Positions 53,706 to 62,710 of a DNA stretch of 64,000 nt are shown in pieces; the stretch's first letter is position 1; every line of letters begins with the position of its first letter. The notes beneath the pieces were generated by a model, which did no database searches, was not told the DNA's origin, and was given only the letters and a program-made list of their open reading frames with translations. The position numbers were made by a program, and so were the translations under genes. The stretch is from Hohaiivirga sp031546825 (GTDB lineage: Bacteria > Pseudomonadota > Alphaproteobacteria > Rhizobiales > Beijerinckiaceae). The stretch spans positions 65,116-129,115 of the forward strand of contig JAVBJU010000001.1 of NCBI GenBank assembly GCA_031546825.1. The letters are read 5' to 3'.

Positions 53706-55733
53706 ATGGGCAACCAAAACGGCGGCGTCTTTATTTCCGAAGACATTTCCATTCCCAATCCGGCAGGCCTCCATGCGCGCCCCGCAGCGGTATTTGCCAG
53801 CAAGGCCAAAACCTTTTCCGCCGATATCAAGCTGATATTCGGCGCGCGCTCGGCAAATGCCAAATCGGTGGTTGGCATCATGGGGCTCGGCACCTCAAAG
53901 GCTGATGTTGTTTCGGTCCAAGCCAATGGCGCAGACGCCGAAGCGGCAGTGAAAGAGCTGGCTGAACTCCTGAAGAACGCCTGCGGCGAAACCGAGCATG
54001 ATGCCCCGGCTGCCCCGAAAGCCGCTCCAGCAGCACCTGTGGTTCAACATGGGGCCAATGTCATTGCGGGCGTTGGCGCATCCCCCGGCCTTGCCATCGG
54101 CCAGGTGCACCAGCACCGGGTTCAGCAGTTCCAGTTGGTTGAAACGGCGGGCAGTCAACAAGAAGAAAAAACCAAACTATCCGCCGCCCTCAAACAGGCG
54201 GCAAGTGAAATTGAAACCTTGAAAAGCGGCGGGGTCGATCCGGCACGGCAGGCGATCCTCACCGTACATCAGGATCTTCTGCAAGACCCCGATCTTCTCA
54301 CCGCAACCGATCATATCCTGGCCAAGGGCAAATCCGCCTCCTGGGCTTGGCATGGCGCCTTCACTGCCCTGTCAACTCAGCTCGAAACCCAAGGTAATGC
54401 TCTTTTGGGTGAGCGCGCCAACGATATCCGCGACATCGGTCGCCGGGTTCTGGCCGTTCTCACTGGCACCCGTAGTGCTGCGCCGGAAGTGCCCGCGGGC
54501 GCTATCCTCATTGCCGAAGACCTGACCCCCTCCGATACCGCCTCTCTCGACCCTGCCAAAGTGCTCGGCTTCTGCACCCGCACTGGCGGCGGAACGAGCC
54601 ACGTTGCCATTCTGGCCCGCGCGCTTGGTATTCCGGCGATTTGCGGCATTGACGAAGCGGCTCTGGCACTCCAAGACGGCGAAACCGTCATCATCGACGG
54701 CATGGCAGGTACGCTCCGCGTCAAGCCCGACGAAGCAACGCTGCAAGCGACAAAGGCGGAAATCACCCGTCTTGCAGAGCGCCGCGCCATGGACGCCGCC
54801 AACTCCCAGCAGGATGCCCGGTTGAGCGACGGCACGCGCATCGAGGTTGTGGCCAATATCCGTAACGCCGCAGATGCGCGCGACGCGGTCGTCAAGGGCG
54901 CTGAAGGCGTTGGGCTGCTGCGCTCCGAGTTTCTGTTCGATGACCGCGACACCGCCCCCGATGAGAACGAACAGGCGCGCGAATATTGCGCGGTTGCCGA
55001 AGCGCTCGGGCACGAACGTCCGCTCGTGGTGCGCACCCTCGACGTCGGCGGCGACAAGCCGTTGAGCTATCTGCCCTTGCCGAAGGAGGATAATCCTTTC
55101 CTCGGCTTGCGCGGCATTCGCATTGGGCTGGACCAGCCCGAACTGTTGCGCACCCAGCTCCGTGCCATCCTGCGTGCGGCACCGCTGACGCGTCTGCACA
55201 TCATGTTCCCGATGATCGCCTCGCTTGAAGAGCTACGCACCGCCAAGGCGATGCTGGCCGAAGAGCAAGCCAAAGCCGGTATCACCGACGTCAAGGTCGG
55301 CATCATGGTGGAAGTGCCGTCAACCGTCGTCCTCGCCCGTCATTTTGCGGCCGAAGTCGATTTCTTTTCCATCGGCACCAATGACCTGACCCAGTACGTG
55401 CTGGCGATGGATCGCGGCCATCCGAAACTCGCCAAGCAAGCCGATGCCCTGCATCCCGCAGTGCTGACAATGATTGCGATGACCTGCGAAGGCGCGCGCG
55501 CCCACGGGCGCTGGGTTGGCGTGTGCGGCGGCCTTGCATCCGATGAGCGCGCTGCGCCGGTTCTGGTCGGCATGGGTGTGAAAGAGCTGTCGGTCAGCGT
55601 TCCGGCGCTCGCCACCGTCAAGGCAACGCTTGCGCGCTGGAGCCTTGTTGAATGCCAGGCACTGGCTCAGGAAGTGCTCAAGCAAGCAACCACGGAAGAG
55701 GTTCGCGCTGTATTGGCCAAGAATACACGTTAG
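53706..55733 (+). CDS. PTS HPr-Enzyme I fusion phosphotransferase
   Basis: 675 residues. HPr domain 10-90 with NPAGLHARPA (His23) and AKSVVGIMGL (Ser53 at the regulatory position). An Ala/Pro linker at about 95-115 leads to Enzyme I, with TRTGGGTSHVAILARALGIP (His298), GLLRSEFLF, GIMVEVPS and FSIGTNDLTQY for PEP binding and the VCGGLAS Cys near the end. Unlike FruB-type proteins it lacks an EIIA domain. AGGAGG eight bases before ATG. It should feed phosphate to the PRD/EIIA regulator and any PTS-like transporter encoded by the facing cluster. Confidence 0.93.
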   Translation: MGNQNGGVFISEDISIPNPAGLHARPAAVFASKAKTFSADIKLIFGARSANAKSVVGIMGLGTSKADVVSVQANGADAEAAVKELAELLKNACGETEHDAPAAPKAAPAAPVVQHGANVIAGVGASPGLAIGQVHQHRVQQFQLVETAGSQQEEKTKLSAALKQAASEIETLKSGGVDPARQAILTVHQDLLQDPDLLTATDHILAKGKSASWAWHGAFTALSTQLETQGNALLGERANDIRDIGRRVLAVLTGTRSAAPEVPAGAILIAEDLTPSDTASLDPAKVLGFCTRTGGGTSHVAILARALGIPAICGIDEAALALQDGETVIIDGMAGTLRVKPDEATLQATKAEITRLAERRAMDAANSQQDARLSDGTRIEVVANIRNAADARDAVVKGAEGVGLLRSEFLFDDRDTAPDENEQAREYCAVAEALGHERPLVVRTLDVGGDKPLSYLPLPKEDNPFLGLRGIRIGLDQPELLRTQLRAILRAAPLTRLHIMFPMIASLEELRTAKAMLAEEQAKAGITDVKVGIMVEVPSTVVLARHFAAEVDFFSIGTNDLTQYVLAMDRGHPKLAKQADALHPAVLTMIAMTCEGARAHGRWVGVCGGLASDERAAPVLVGMGVKELSVSVPALATVKATLARWSLVECQALAQEVLKQATTEEVRAVLAKNTR

Positions 55734-55775
55734 AGCAGGATGTGTTTATACAGAAAAAATCCTGCTCTAATTTTC
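55730..55775 (+). terminator. Terminator-like hairpin at the end of the HPr-EI gene
   Basis: TTAGAGCAGGAT / ATCCTGCTCTAA, 12-bp perfect stem with a 17-base loop, then TTTTC. It begins inside the stop codon region and separates convergent genes. Confidence 0.75.
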
Positions 55776-55830
55776 ATATTTTACAAGGCTTTATGCGGTT
55801 AACATGATTCCACTTAACCGCGCCTTGCTT

Positions 55831-57747
55831 TCAGCCTTCAGCGAGGCAGGCGAGAGCCGTTTCGCTGAAGGCTTCAAAACCGGCGCTTTCAGCCAGCCGC
55901 GCCGTCGCACGTTGGCGCATGAACGCGACGAACAGATCATAGATTGCCATCGCCTCCTCATATTCAGTCTTGCTGATGGCTATGAGGAAAATCACCTTCG
56001 CCACATTGCCCTCGCCCCAAGGTATGCCGTGGGGCGCAAGCACGGTGAAAACCGAACTTTTGCTCGCCATCAGCCCGAGCGCGTGGGGCACGGCAATGCC
56101 GTCTCCCAACATGGTGGAGAGAATTTCCTCGCGCTCTCGTACCGAGTCGAGGAATCCTTCGGCTACATAGCCCTCTTCGCGCAGTTGCCCGCAAATTCGT
56201 TCGAACAATGCGTCCTGCGTTAAACCCTTCTCGGCAATGAAAAAATGCTTTTTCGAAAAGTAGCGTTCCAGCATATAAGGCCGGGTGCGATCCACTGCGA
56301 CGAGCTTGGCCAGTTGTTCAAGCTGGTAGTCGGACGGAAATGGCGACACCACGACCAGAGGGCGGTTCTTTTGCTGCAGCCGTGAAGTGGAAATGACGAA
56401 ATCCGCCGAAATGACTTCCAGGTGCTCGTATTCCTGGCCCGTCATGTTCCCGCAGATATCGATCTGGGGAAAGCGCCTGTGCAGCAAGGCCTCCAGCGTG
56501 CGCAAGGTGGCGTTACCGCCATCATTGACCAGCAAGACCTGCGGACGGCGCAGATAGCCAATCTGGTAATGGCGCTCAAGCCCGACGCCGATATGCAGGA
56601 CAAGATAGCCCACCTCATTTTCAGAGATGCGATAAGGCGAATGTTTGGCCCATGAGCGCACCGCCGCCAGCGTGAAATCGAAGGCCAGCGCGTAATGCTG
56701 CTTGATATCGGCCAGCACCGGATTGGTCAGGTTAATCTGGTAGCGCACCCGCGTGATCATGGTTTTGACATGGGTGACAAGGTCGGCCCGCAATTGCTGA
56801 TCGTGGCGCAGGTCATAGTGGTAGTTCTGGTTGATGTATTCCAGGATATAGGTGACGAGCGCATCGGCATCGTCCGCGTTGATTTCACTGGGTAGGATAC
56901 GCTGGGCAGAGCGGGCGGCGATATTGACGCACAAAAACGTCTCTTCGGCGTGCGATATGTGCCCGCCACCGAGGCGGCGCAGCAGCGCGAAGATCGGCTC
57001 AGCCGCGCGCCGGACATCCTCTATCGGCTCCTCAATCTGCAATTCTTGCACCGGAAAGCCGCCCGCAACCCGCCATGCCGCCACGGCACAATAAAAGGTC
57101 ATGAACCGCACGCCATCATCCGTCAGGCGAAGGGAAGCCTCCGACAGCAAATCAGGCAATTCGGCACGCACGCATGCGAGTATTCCGGCGAGAGCCGCAT
57201 CTTCGGCCAGCAGCGGATGTTCGGGGTTCTCCGCTGAAATCTCGCACAGCAGATCACAATGGCAGACGCGGATCGACGTTTCCAGGCCGATCAGCTTCAT
57301 GCCGTAATGGGGCTTGGCTTCGATGGCGAGATTATAGCGCCCTAGCCGCTCGCGCAGCCCGGCCATATCGGCCTGGAGGGTCGCGCGGCTGACGTTCCAT
57401 TCGTCAGCAAGGTCTTGCAATTTGAGGGCATAGGCCGAGTTGAGGAAACGCAACAGCAATTGGCGCACGCGCCTCGCGGCGCTGTGGGGCACACTGGCGC
57501 GGCCCGTCTCCTGCCCGACAAGCTCATAGAACCGCTCGGGATCATCGGCGTCGAGGCTATAACCCTTGCCGCGCTTCAGCACAAAGCGCGCGCCATGCTC
57601 GGCAAGGATTTCATTGAGCAGATCGACATCGCTGCGCAAGGTTCGGGTCGAGACATTCAGACGGCGTGCGAGCTCTTCCTGCGGAAGCGTTTCCGCCTTC
57701 AGTTCAGAAAAAACCTGCGCCAGCCGCTGATATGGGAACCTGACCAT
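55831..57747 (-). CDS. PRD-containing transcriptional regulator of the MtlR/LevR-like class with EIIA domain
   Basis: 638 residues. Two N-terminal HTH segments (ELARRLNVSTRTLRSDVDLL; then LQDLADEWNVSRATLQAD near 110-127), PRD1 about 165-285 and PRD2 about 290-395 (His385, His393 in HIGVGLERH), an EIIB-like region from 403 in which the active Cys is Asn (VLLVNDGGNA), and an EIIA-mannitol/fructose-like domain ending the protein (LGDGIAVPHALG, His555). PRD activators respond to phosphorylation by HPr and EII proteins. It is the last gene of the cluster, 31 bp after dgaF. Confidence 0.88.
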   Translation of the reverse strand: MVRFPYQRLAQVFSELKAETLPQEELARRLNVSTRTLRSDVDLLNEILAEHGARFVLKRGKGYSLDADDPERFYELVGQETGRASVPHSAARRVRQLLLRFLNSAYALKLQDLADEWNVSRATLQADMAGLRERLGRYNLAIEAKPHYGMKLIGLETSIRVCHCDLLCEISAENPEHPLLAEDAALAGILACVRAELPDLLSEASLRLTDDGVRFMTFYCAVAAWRVAGGFPVQELQIEEPIEDVRRAAEPIFALLRRLGGGHISHAEETFLCVNIAARSAQRILPSEINADDADALVTYILEYINQNYHYDLRHDQQLRADLVTHVKTMITRVRYQINLTNPVLADIKQHYALAFDFTLAAVRSWAKHSPYRISENEVGYLVLHIGVGLERHYQIGYLRRPQVLLVNDGGNATLRTLEALLHRRFPQIDICGNMTGQEYEHLEVISADFVISTSRLQQKNRPLVVVSPFPSDYQLEQLAKLVAVDRTRPYMLERYFSKKHFFIAEKGLTQDALFERICGQLREEGYVAEGFLDSVREREEILSTMLGDGIAVPHALGLMASKSSVFTVLAPHGIPWGEGNVAKVIFLIAISKTEYEEAMAIYDLFVAFMRQRATARLAESAGFEAFSETALACLAEG

Positions 57748-57778
57748 TCCTTGCTTTCAGAAATTCCGGAACGATCGC

Positions 57779-58522
57779 TTATCGTGCCATGATTTCCTTC
57801 ACCATGCGCAACAGAACCGCAACGTCGCCGGGGCGTGTATCACCCGAAGCCTTGTCGATGATCGAACTGTATACGTGCGGGATGATCTTGGAAACGCCTG
57901 CATCAACGGCAATTCGCAATATCTCGGAAAAGTTTTCGAGATCAATGCCACCGGTCGGCTCCAGCCAGAAGCCCATGCGGGCACAGGCTTCGGCCACGGC
58001 CTGATATTCCTCACGGGCAGAAAGACCGCCCATGGGGAAATACTTCAGCGAAGAGCCGCCCATATCCTGTAACATGGCAATGGCAGTATCGACCGGCACG
58101 ATGGCGTCGGCGCATTTTGAGCTGCGGGGGCCAGTGGAAATCTTCACGAAACCCGGTTTACCGCAGGGCGAGACCAGCCCGTTGACCACGCTGTCGTTCT
58201 GTCCGAGCAGGGCGCGGCTTGGGCCGACCCCAGTGAAAACCTGATTGACATGCTGCGGCTGCAGCGCACCCGAAATGGCGGAAACCATGTCCGACTGCTT
58301 CGGATCACCCGCGCCAAGTCCAACCGACACAGCGTTTTCAATGAGTTTGGCATATTCGCGCATGTCGGCAAGCGCCGTGGCAACATCGGGGTAGTTCTTG
58401 GAGAGAACCCCAACCAGCACATGACCTTCGGCGGCTTCGTAGATATCAACCGCGTTCTGGCGAGATCCGGCCAAAACATTCAGACAAACGCGGTCGGCGT
58501 AGAATTTCGGGAGCAGTTTCAT
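57779..58522 (-). CDS. dgaF: DgaF-like 2-dehydro-3-deoxy-6-phosphogluconate aldolase
   Basis: 247 residues. It starts MKLLPKFYADRVCLNVLAGS, with GPRSSKCADAIVPVDTAIAM, LKYFPMGGLSAREE and LEPTGGIDLEN, the KDGP-aldolase family of the dga/EF_0839 type. It would split KDGP to pyruvate and glyceraldehyde 3-phosphate. 11 bp downstream of dgaE, the order seen in Salmonella dgaABCDEF. Confidence 0.88.
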   Translation of the reverse strand: MKLLPKFYADRVCLNVLAGSRQNAVDIYEAAEGHVLVGVLSKNYPDVATALADMREYAKLIENAVSVGLGAGDPKQSDMVSAISGALQPQHVNQVFTGVGPSRALLGQNDSVVNGLVSPCGKPGFVKISTGPRSSKCADAIVPVDTAIAMLQDMGGSSLKYFPMGGLSAREEYQAVAEACARMGFWLEPTGGIDLENFSEILRIAVDAGVSKIIPHVYSSIIDKASGDTRPGDVAVLLRMVKEIMAR

Positions 58523-58533
58523 GACAAATTTCC

Positions 58534-59640
58534 TCAGGCGAGAGCGGCGCGGATGGCGCTGGCGATGATTTTGAGCTGGTCAGCGTTGACGCTGCGCACG
58601 TCCACCCCGAGCCGGCCTTCGTTGATGCCATGCTCACGGAAATAGATGGCGGTTGGGCCTTTGCGGATGGTTGCGACGATGTCGCGGGCGGTGCGCTTGA
58701 GCTTCTTTTCATCGAAAACAATCTCACCCCGGGCAATGTCGCGCCCTGCGCTATCCCAGGAAACGCGCGTGGAAACGCCGTCAATCCCAGCCAGATCCTT
58801 AAAGAACGGCTCCAGACGCTCGACCATCGATGCGCCGGTTTCCGTCTTGCGGTTGAGATAACCTTCGATGGCGGTGGCGAGGCCGATGATGCCCTCTTTC
58901 CCAACCTTCATGGCGCGGCCGATGCCTTTGGATTGCTGGCGCACGAGGTCAACGTATTGCTTACGACCGATTACAAGGCCGCTGGTCGGGCCTTCGATGG
59001 CCTTGGCACCGCTATAGATCACGATGTCGGCACCGGCTTCGTAGTAGCAGCGCAGGTCTTCCTCTGCGGCGGCGTCGATGATCAGCGGGACCTTGCATTT
59101 CTTGGCCACAGCCACCGCTTCCTCAACCGTCAGCAGGCGTTCCTGGGTGACGTGGTGGGATTTCACGTAGAGGATGGCCGCGGTGTTCGGGCCAACGGCG
59201 GCTTCGAGCTGATCGGCGAAGCACTCATTGCCCCAGCCTGCTTCCACCACCTTACCGCCGCCGAGCCCGACCATGGTGCCGATCGGGGCACCGAAATTGA
59301 CGTTATGGCCTTTTGCCATAACGATTTCATTGGGGCCGCGCGCGGGCGTGTCATGCAAGTGATCGCGCACCCACGCGTCCTCACGCACCACCACAGCAGC
59401 CACTGACAGGGCAATTCCGGCCGAGGCGCAAGAGACCACGGTAGCGGCTTCAACGCCCAGAAGCTTTGCAATATAAGCCCCTGTCTTGGCCACCAGGTCG
59501 TCCATTTCGAAGTACTGGCCCATGGCGAAACGGACGGCATCGACCACCTCGGCGGGGGGGGTCGAGACGCCGAGCGCGGTCATGCGACCGGAGGCGTTGA
59601 TGACCTGCTTCAGGTTGTAGCGTTCATGAATTGAAGACAT
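58534..59640 (-). CDS. dgaE: DgaE-like PLP-dependent D-glucosaminate-6-phosphate ammonia-lyase
   Basis: 368 residues of the SelA-related PLP fold. The PLP lysine is expected near residue 213 (DIVIYSGAKAIEGPTSG); upstream are CASAGIALSV and HDTPARGPNEIVMAKGHN. DgaE converts D-glucosaminate 6-phosphate to KDGP and ammonia, so with DgaF it gives a two-step route. 15 bp after the amidohydrolase gene. The real substrate here might be another amino-sugar acid phosphate. Confidence 0.88.
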   Translation of the reverse strand: MSSIHERYNLKQVINASGRMTALGVSTPPAEVVDAVRFAMGQYFEMDDLVAKTGAYIAKLLGVEAATVVSCASAGIALSVAAVVVREDAWVRDHLHDTPARGPNEIVMAKGHNVNFGAPIGTMVGLGGGKVVEAGWGNECFADQLEAAVGPNTAAILYVKSHHVTQERLLTVEEAVAVAKKCKVPLIIDAAAEEDLRCYYEAGADIVIYSGAKAIEGPTSGLVIGRKQYVDLVRQQSKGIGRAMKVGKEGIIGLATAIEGYLNRKTETGASMVERLEPFFKDLAGIDGVSTRVSWDSAGRDIARGEIVFDEKKLKRTARDIVATIRKGPTAIYFREHGINEGRLGVDVRSVNADQLKIIASAIRAALA

Positions 59641-59655
59641 GGCTTTACTTTAATC

Positions 59656-60777
59656 CTATGGGTGCAATGCGTTCTCGGTGAAATAAACCGTGCCACCGAC
59701 GATGGCCGCGTGCGACACGAAGTGCCGGTTGACGATTTCGGAGGCGCCCTCGCAATCATCGAGCGCGCGCGGTGCGTCTTCGAAACTGAAAATCGTCAGG
59801 TCGCCATCTGCGCCGACTGCGAGGCGGCCCTTACCGGTGAGGCTAAACATCTCCGCCGGGTGGGTGGTGACACATTCGATGATGCCGGGCACATCCATGC
59901 CCAGATGCAGGAACTTCGACATCACCGAGGCGAGCGTATGGACCGGTCCGTTGACGCGGTTCTTGTAATAGAGGTCGGTCGAGATGCTGTAGGGCAGCAC
60001 GCCCGCGTCAATCGCCATATGGGCAACAGAAAAGCAGAAACTGGCATTGCCGTGGCCGACATCAAGCTTCATGCCGCGCGCGATCGCGTCCGCCACCTCG
60101 GGCTTGAGCCTGCCGGCCTTATCCATGATCTTGTTGGGCTTGCCGTTGAAGCAATGGGTCAGGATATCGCCCGCACCCATGCGCCCGACAATCTCGGTCA
60201 GGGTCGGCGGCGGATTGCCCACATGCACCATCAGCGGCAGGCCGCCATTGTCGCGTTGAATGGCCTTGGCGCGGTCGAGCGGCGTGATGCCGTTCTGGCC
60301 AATCACGCTGCCGCTCATGCGCGCCTTGATGCCGACGATGAAGCCCTTATGGGCAGCAATGGTTTCGGCGTCGAGCGCGGCGTCGATATCGGCGAGATCG
60401 GCCAGCTCATGCTGCACCACCATGCCGATGCGCGAGACGTTGAGCAGGGCGTATACATTGGTTTTGGCGTCCGCAACCTGCGCGCGGAAGCGGGCGATGT
60501 CGGCGGCACCGGCGCTGCCTGCATCGACAATCGTGGTCACGCCCGCCGTCACGCCTTGAAGATCAGGTTCGTCGTAATAGATCGGAGAAGCCGGAAAACA
60601 ATGAACATGGGCGTCGATCCAACCCGCGCTGACGTAAGCACGCTCTTTCAGATCAATCACCTGCTGCGCGGCCGCGTCGCCGCGCTTGCCGATGGCGGCG
60701 ATCTTGCCGTCTTCGAGTGCGATATCGGTTACCGAGCCATTCGCCAACCGGGCGTTTTTAATCAGTAATCCGTACAT
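59656..60777 (-). CDS. Amidohydrolase/deacetylase family metallohydrolase (EF_0837-like)
   Basis: 373 residues. Metal site HVHCFP (His57, His59), the likely carboxylated lysine in FIVGIKARMSGSV, later MVHVGNPPP, LTHCFNGK and SISTDLYYK with the final Asp. It resembles dihydroorotase/deacetylase-type enzymes. In this gene family it may deacetylate an imported N-acetyl sugar acid before DgaE. It follows an internal terminator after the membrane genes. Confidence 0.86.
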   Translation of the reverse strand: MYGLLIKNARLANGSVTDIALEDGKIAAIGKRGDAAAQQVIDLKERAYVSAGWIDAHVHCFPASPIYYDEPDLQGVTAGVTTIVDAGSAGAADIARFRAQVADAKTNVYALLNVSRIGMVVQHELADLADIDAALDAETIAAHKGFIVGIKARMSGSVIGQNGITPLDRAKAIQRDNGGLPLMVHVGNPPPTLTEIVGRMGAGDILTHCFNGKPNKIMDKAGRLKPEVADAIARGMKLDVGHGNASFCFSVAHMAIDAGVLPYSISTDLYYKNRVNGPVHTLASVMSKFLHLGMDVPGIIECVTTHPAEMFSLTGKGRLAVGADGDLTIFSFEDAPRALDDCEGASEIVNRHFVSHAAIVGGTVYFTENALHP

Positions 60778-60830
60778 GGCATCGTTTCCTTAAACTGTGG
60801 CTGCCCATGCTCGGCGCACGGATAAGCCAT

Positions 60831-60869
60831 AAAAAAGCTCCGGAGCCGGAGAGCCCCCGGCTCCGGAGC
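60831..60869 (-). terminator. Intrinsic terminator inside the cluster, between DUF4310 and amidohydrolase genes
   Basis: On the minus strand GCTCCGGAGCCGG pairs perfectly with CCGGCTCCGGAGC (13 bp, 7-base loop) followed by TTTTTT. It lies in the only sizeable gap (102 bp) of the cluster, dividing transport from enzyme genes. Leakage or antitermination would set their ratio. Confidence 0.88.
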
Positions 60870-60879
60870 AGGCGTTTAC

Positions 60880-61578
60880 TTACGCAATGGCCACCGGGAA
60901 GAAGTAACCGAACAGCATGGCCCCAAGAATGGCGCCACCGGTCACCGGCTTATTCCATACATAGAACACCAGCGCGCCAAGCACAGAGCCGATCCCGATC
61001 GGAACAGACGCGGCAATGGCCGAGAGGATAATCAACGGGCCGAGGAAGCGGCCAGAGGAGTTGCCCGCGCCCATCATGACATCCGCACCATAGGTGGAGT
61101 TGCCCTGATTGACCGTGAACTTGCGGGCGACAATGATAATCCCGCCAATCACCAGACCGGCGAAGAGGCCGGTGGCGAGCGCCGCAAAGAAGTTCTCAAC
61201 CGGGAACACGATGCCCGAGGCGAGCAGCAAGGCCGGGATGCCGAGGCCGACACCGGTCATCACCGCGCCGCCGATGTCGAGAATACCGACCAGCGACCCT
61301 TCGATGATACGGGCGAACAGGAAGCTCGCGCCGAACGCCGCAACCGCGCCGTAGGAGCCAGTCTCAATGCCCGAGCGCAGTAGCGCGACGAAGGCAACTT
61401 CGTTGAACGCGCCGAGCTTGTACACGTAATACATATGCGTACCGGCGAAGACGCCTGCGGCGAGGATGCCGACAAAAATCGGGAACGACCAATCGGCGTG
61501 CCAGAAATCGCCAAAGGCCAATTTCTTGTAATCGTGGCCGTTTGTAGCGGCGTTATCTTTCATTGCTTGATCTGTCAT
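60880..61578 (-). CDS. DUF4310 family membrane protein (EF_0833-like)
   Basis: 232 residues, six or more hydrophobic segments with many Gly (FPIFVGILAAGVFAGTHMYY, VGLGIPALLLASGIVFPVEN, LFAGLVIGGIIIVARKF). It belongs to the little-studied group found beside DUF4311/DUF4312 and dga-like enzymes in enterococci and enterobacteria; presumed part of a transporter. ATG 61578 gives a 17-bp gap after the DUF4311 stop. Confidence 0.85.
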   Translation of the reverse strand: MTDQAMKDNAATNGHDYKKLAFGDFWHADWSFPIFVGILAAGVFAGTHMYYVYKLGAFNEVAFVALLRSGIETGSYGAVAAFGASFLFARIIEGSLVGILDIGGAVMTGVGLGIPALLLASGIVFPVENFFAALATGLFAGLVIGGIIIVARKFTVNQGNSTYGADVMMGAGNSSGRFLGPLIILSAIAASVPIGIGSVLGALVFYVWNKPVTGGAILGAMLFGYFFPVAIA

Positions 61579-61595
61579 AATATCGTTCTCCCCAA

Positions 61596-62372
61596 TCACT
61601 TGCCGCTAATGGCGTTGTGCATCATCGTCAGCCAGTCGGGCACGCCGAGCTTGAAGGATTTGAGCACAGTCATATCGAAGCCGCGGAAGAAGGCACTGAG
61701 CACGAACAGCGCAATAATCGCCGTCATCATGACCTTGGTGACACGGTTCCAGCCACTTTCATCGACGCCCTTGCCGATGAGAATGCCAAGCACGATACCG
61801 GGAACGGCATTGCCCATGATCATCTGGGCGAGACCGCCGAACAGCGTGCCCCAGAAGCCGCAGGTCTTGCTGGCGTTCAGAGCGGCCAGCCAGAAGATGA
61901 CCGGCATGACAGTGTTGACGAGAATGTTGGCGGCGGGAATCAGCACCTTGACGGCGGTGATCTGCAGTTCCTTGGGAACCGAAGACGCCGTGGTGTTGAG
62001 GAAGGCCACCACCACCATGCCGATCACCATGCACACCCAGGCCATTTTGCGCGGGTCATGCATGGTTTCAGCGAGGTTGCGGTTCTTGATCATCAGCGCC
62101 GCGGCACCCCAGTTGGGGATGATGCGGTGATCAACGTCCTGGGTGAACGAACCAGCCGCCACCGAAGAAGCCCAGGCGTTGAAGAAGAAGCCAAGACCGA
62201 ACGAGAAATGCGAAGCCGGATCGCCTTCGCAAGAATTCATTTCGCCCAACGTGCGAAACGCACCCATACCCTGGGTGGCCGGGGCGTGGAACATACGGGC
62301 AGCGCCCGCTCCCACCGCAAATCCGACCAAACCTCCGATAACCAGAGATTTGAGGAGAATGACCATTAACAT
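61596..62372 (-). CDS. DUF4311 family membrane protein (EF_0832-like)
   Basis: 258 residues, about seven hydrophobic segments; conserved-looking loops include RTLGEMNSCEGDPASHFSFG and DVDHRIIPNWGAAALMIK. It is the second membrane partner of the DUF4310 protein. AGGGGACATAAATA precedes ATG 62372. The charged/polar loop CEGDPASHF could line a substrate site; this is speculation. Confidence 0.86.
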   Translation of the reverse strand: MLMVILLKSLVIGGLVGFAVGAGAARMFHAPATQGMGAFRTLGEMNSCEGDPASHFSFGLGFFFNAWASSVAAGSFTQDVDHRIIPNWGAAALMIKNRNLAETMHDPRKMAWVCMVIGMVVVAFLNTTASSVPKELQITAVKVLIPAANILVNTVMPVIFWLAALNASKTCGFWGTLFGGLAQMIMGNAVPGIVLGILIGKGVDESGWNRVTKVMMTAIIALFVLSAFFRGFDMTVLKSFKLGVPDWLTMMHNAISGK

Positions 62373-62403
62373 TATTTATGTCCCCTGCTTGTGAAGCCCC
62401 ATT

Positions 62404-62709
62404 TTACGATGCCGCGCGCGGCGCAAACGTGACCGTGCTCGTGTCGATTGCGGTCACGGATACCGTAACGTCCAGCGTGAGCGCGTAACGGGTGCGCACG
62501 CGTGGTAGAAAAAAGAACATGAATTTTTCGGTGGTGCGCAACTCAAGCGCCTCCACCACCTTGATGTCCTGCGGCTCAATGCGCACCAGCACCTTGTGCC
62601 CTTCGGCCATGACGGCGCGTTGCACTCCGGAGAGAGCATCGGCGAAAGCCGCCTCCCGGGTTTGCCCGCGCCCTTTAACGGACACGCTGGTCTCAAAGCG
62701 CTGCAGCAT
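62404..62709 (-). CDS. DUF4312 family protein (EF_0831-like)
   Basis: 101 residues, soluble: MLQRFETSVSVKGRGQTREA, then FADALSGVQRAVM and FFFLPRVRTRYALTLDVTVS. Its start is one base after the SFCGS gene stop (TGAGATG), so translation is coupled. The role in the putative transport complex is unknown. A longer open frame to 62904 overlaps the neighbour and is not real. Confidence 0.85.
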   Translation of the reverse strand: MLQRFETSVSVKGRGQTREAAFADALSGVQRAVMAEGHKVLVRIEPQDIKVVEALELRTTEKFMFFFLPRVRTRYALTLDVTVSVTAIDTSTVTFAPRAAS

Positions 62710-62710
62710 C

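Noticed and set aside
59662..60768. 368-codon plus-strand open frame
   Set aside because: Antisense to the amidohydrolase; no domain, while the minus strand has a full metal site.
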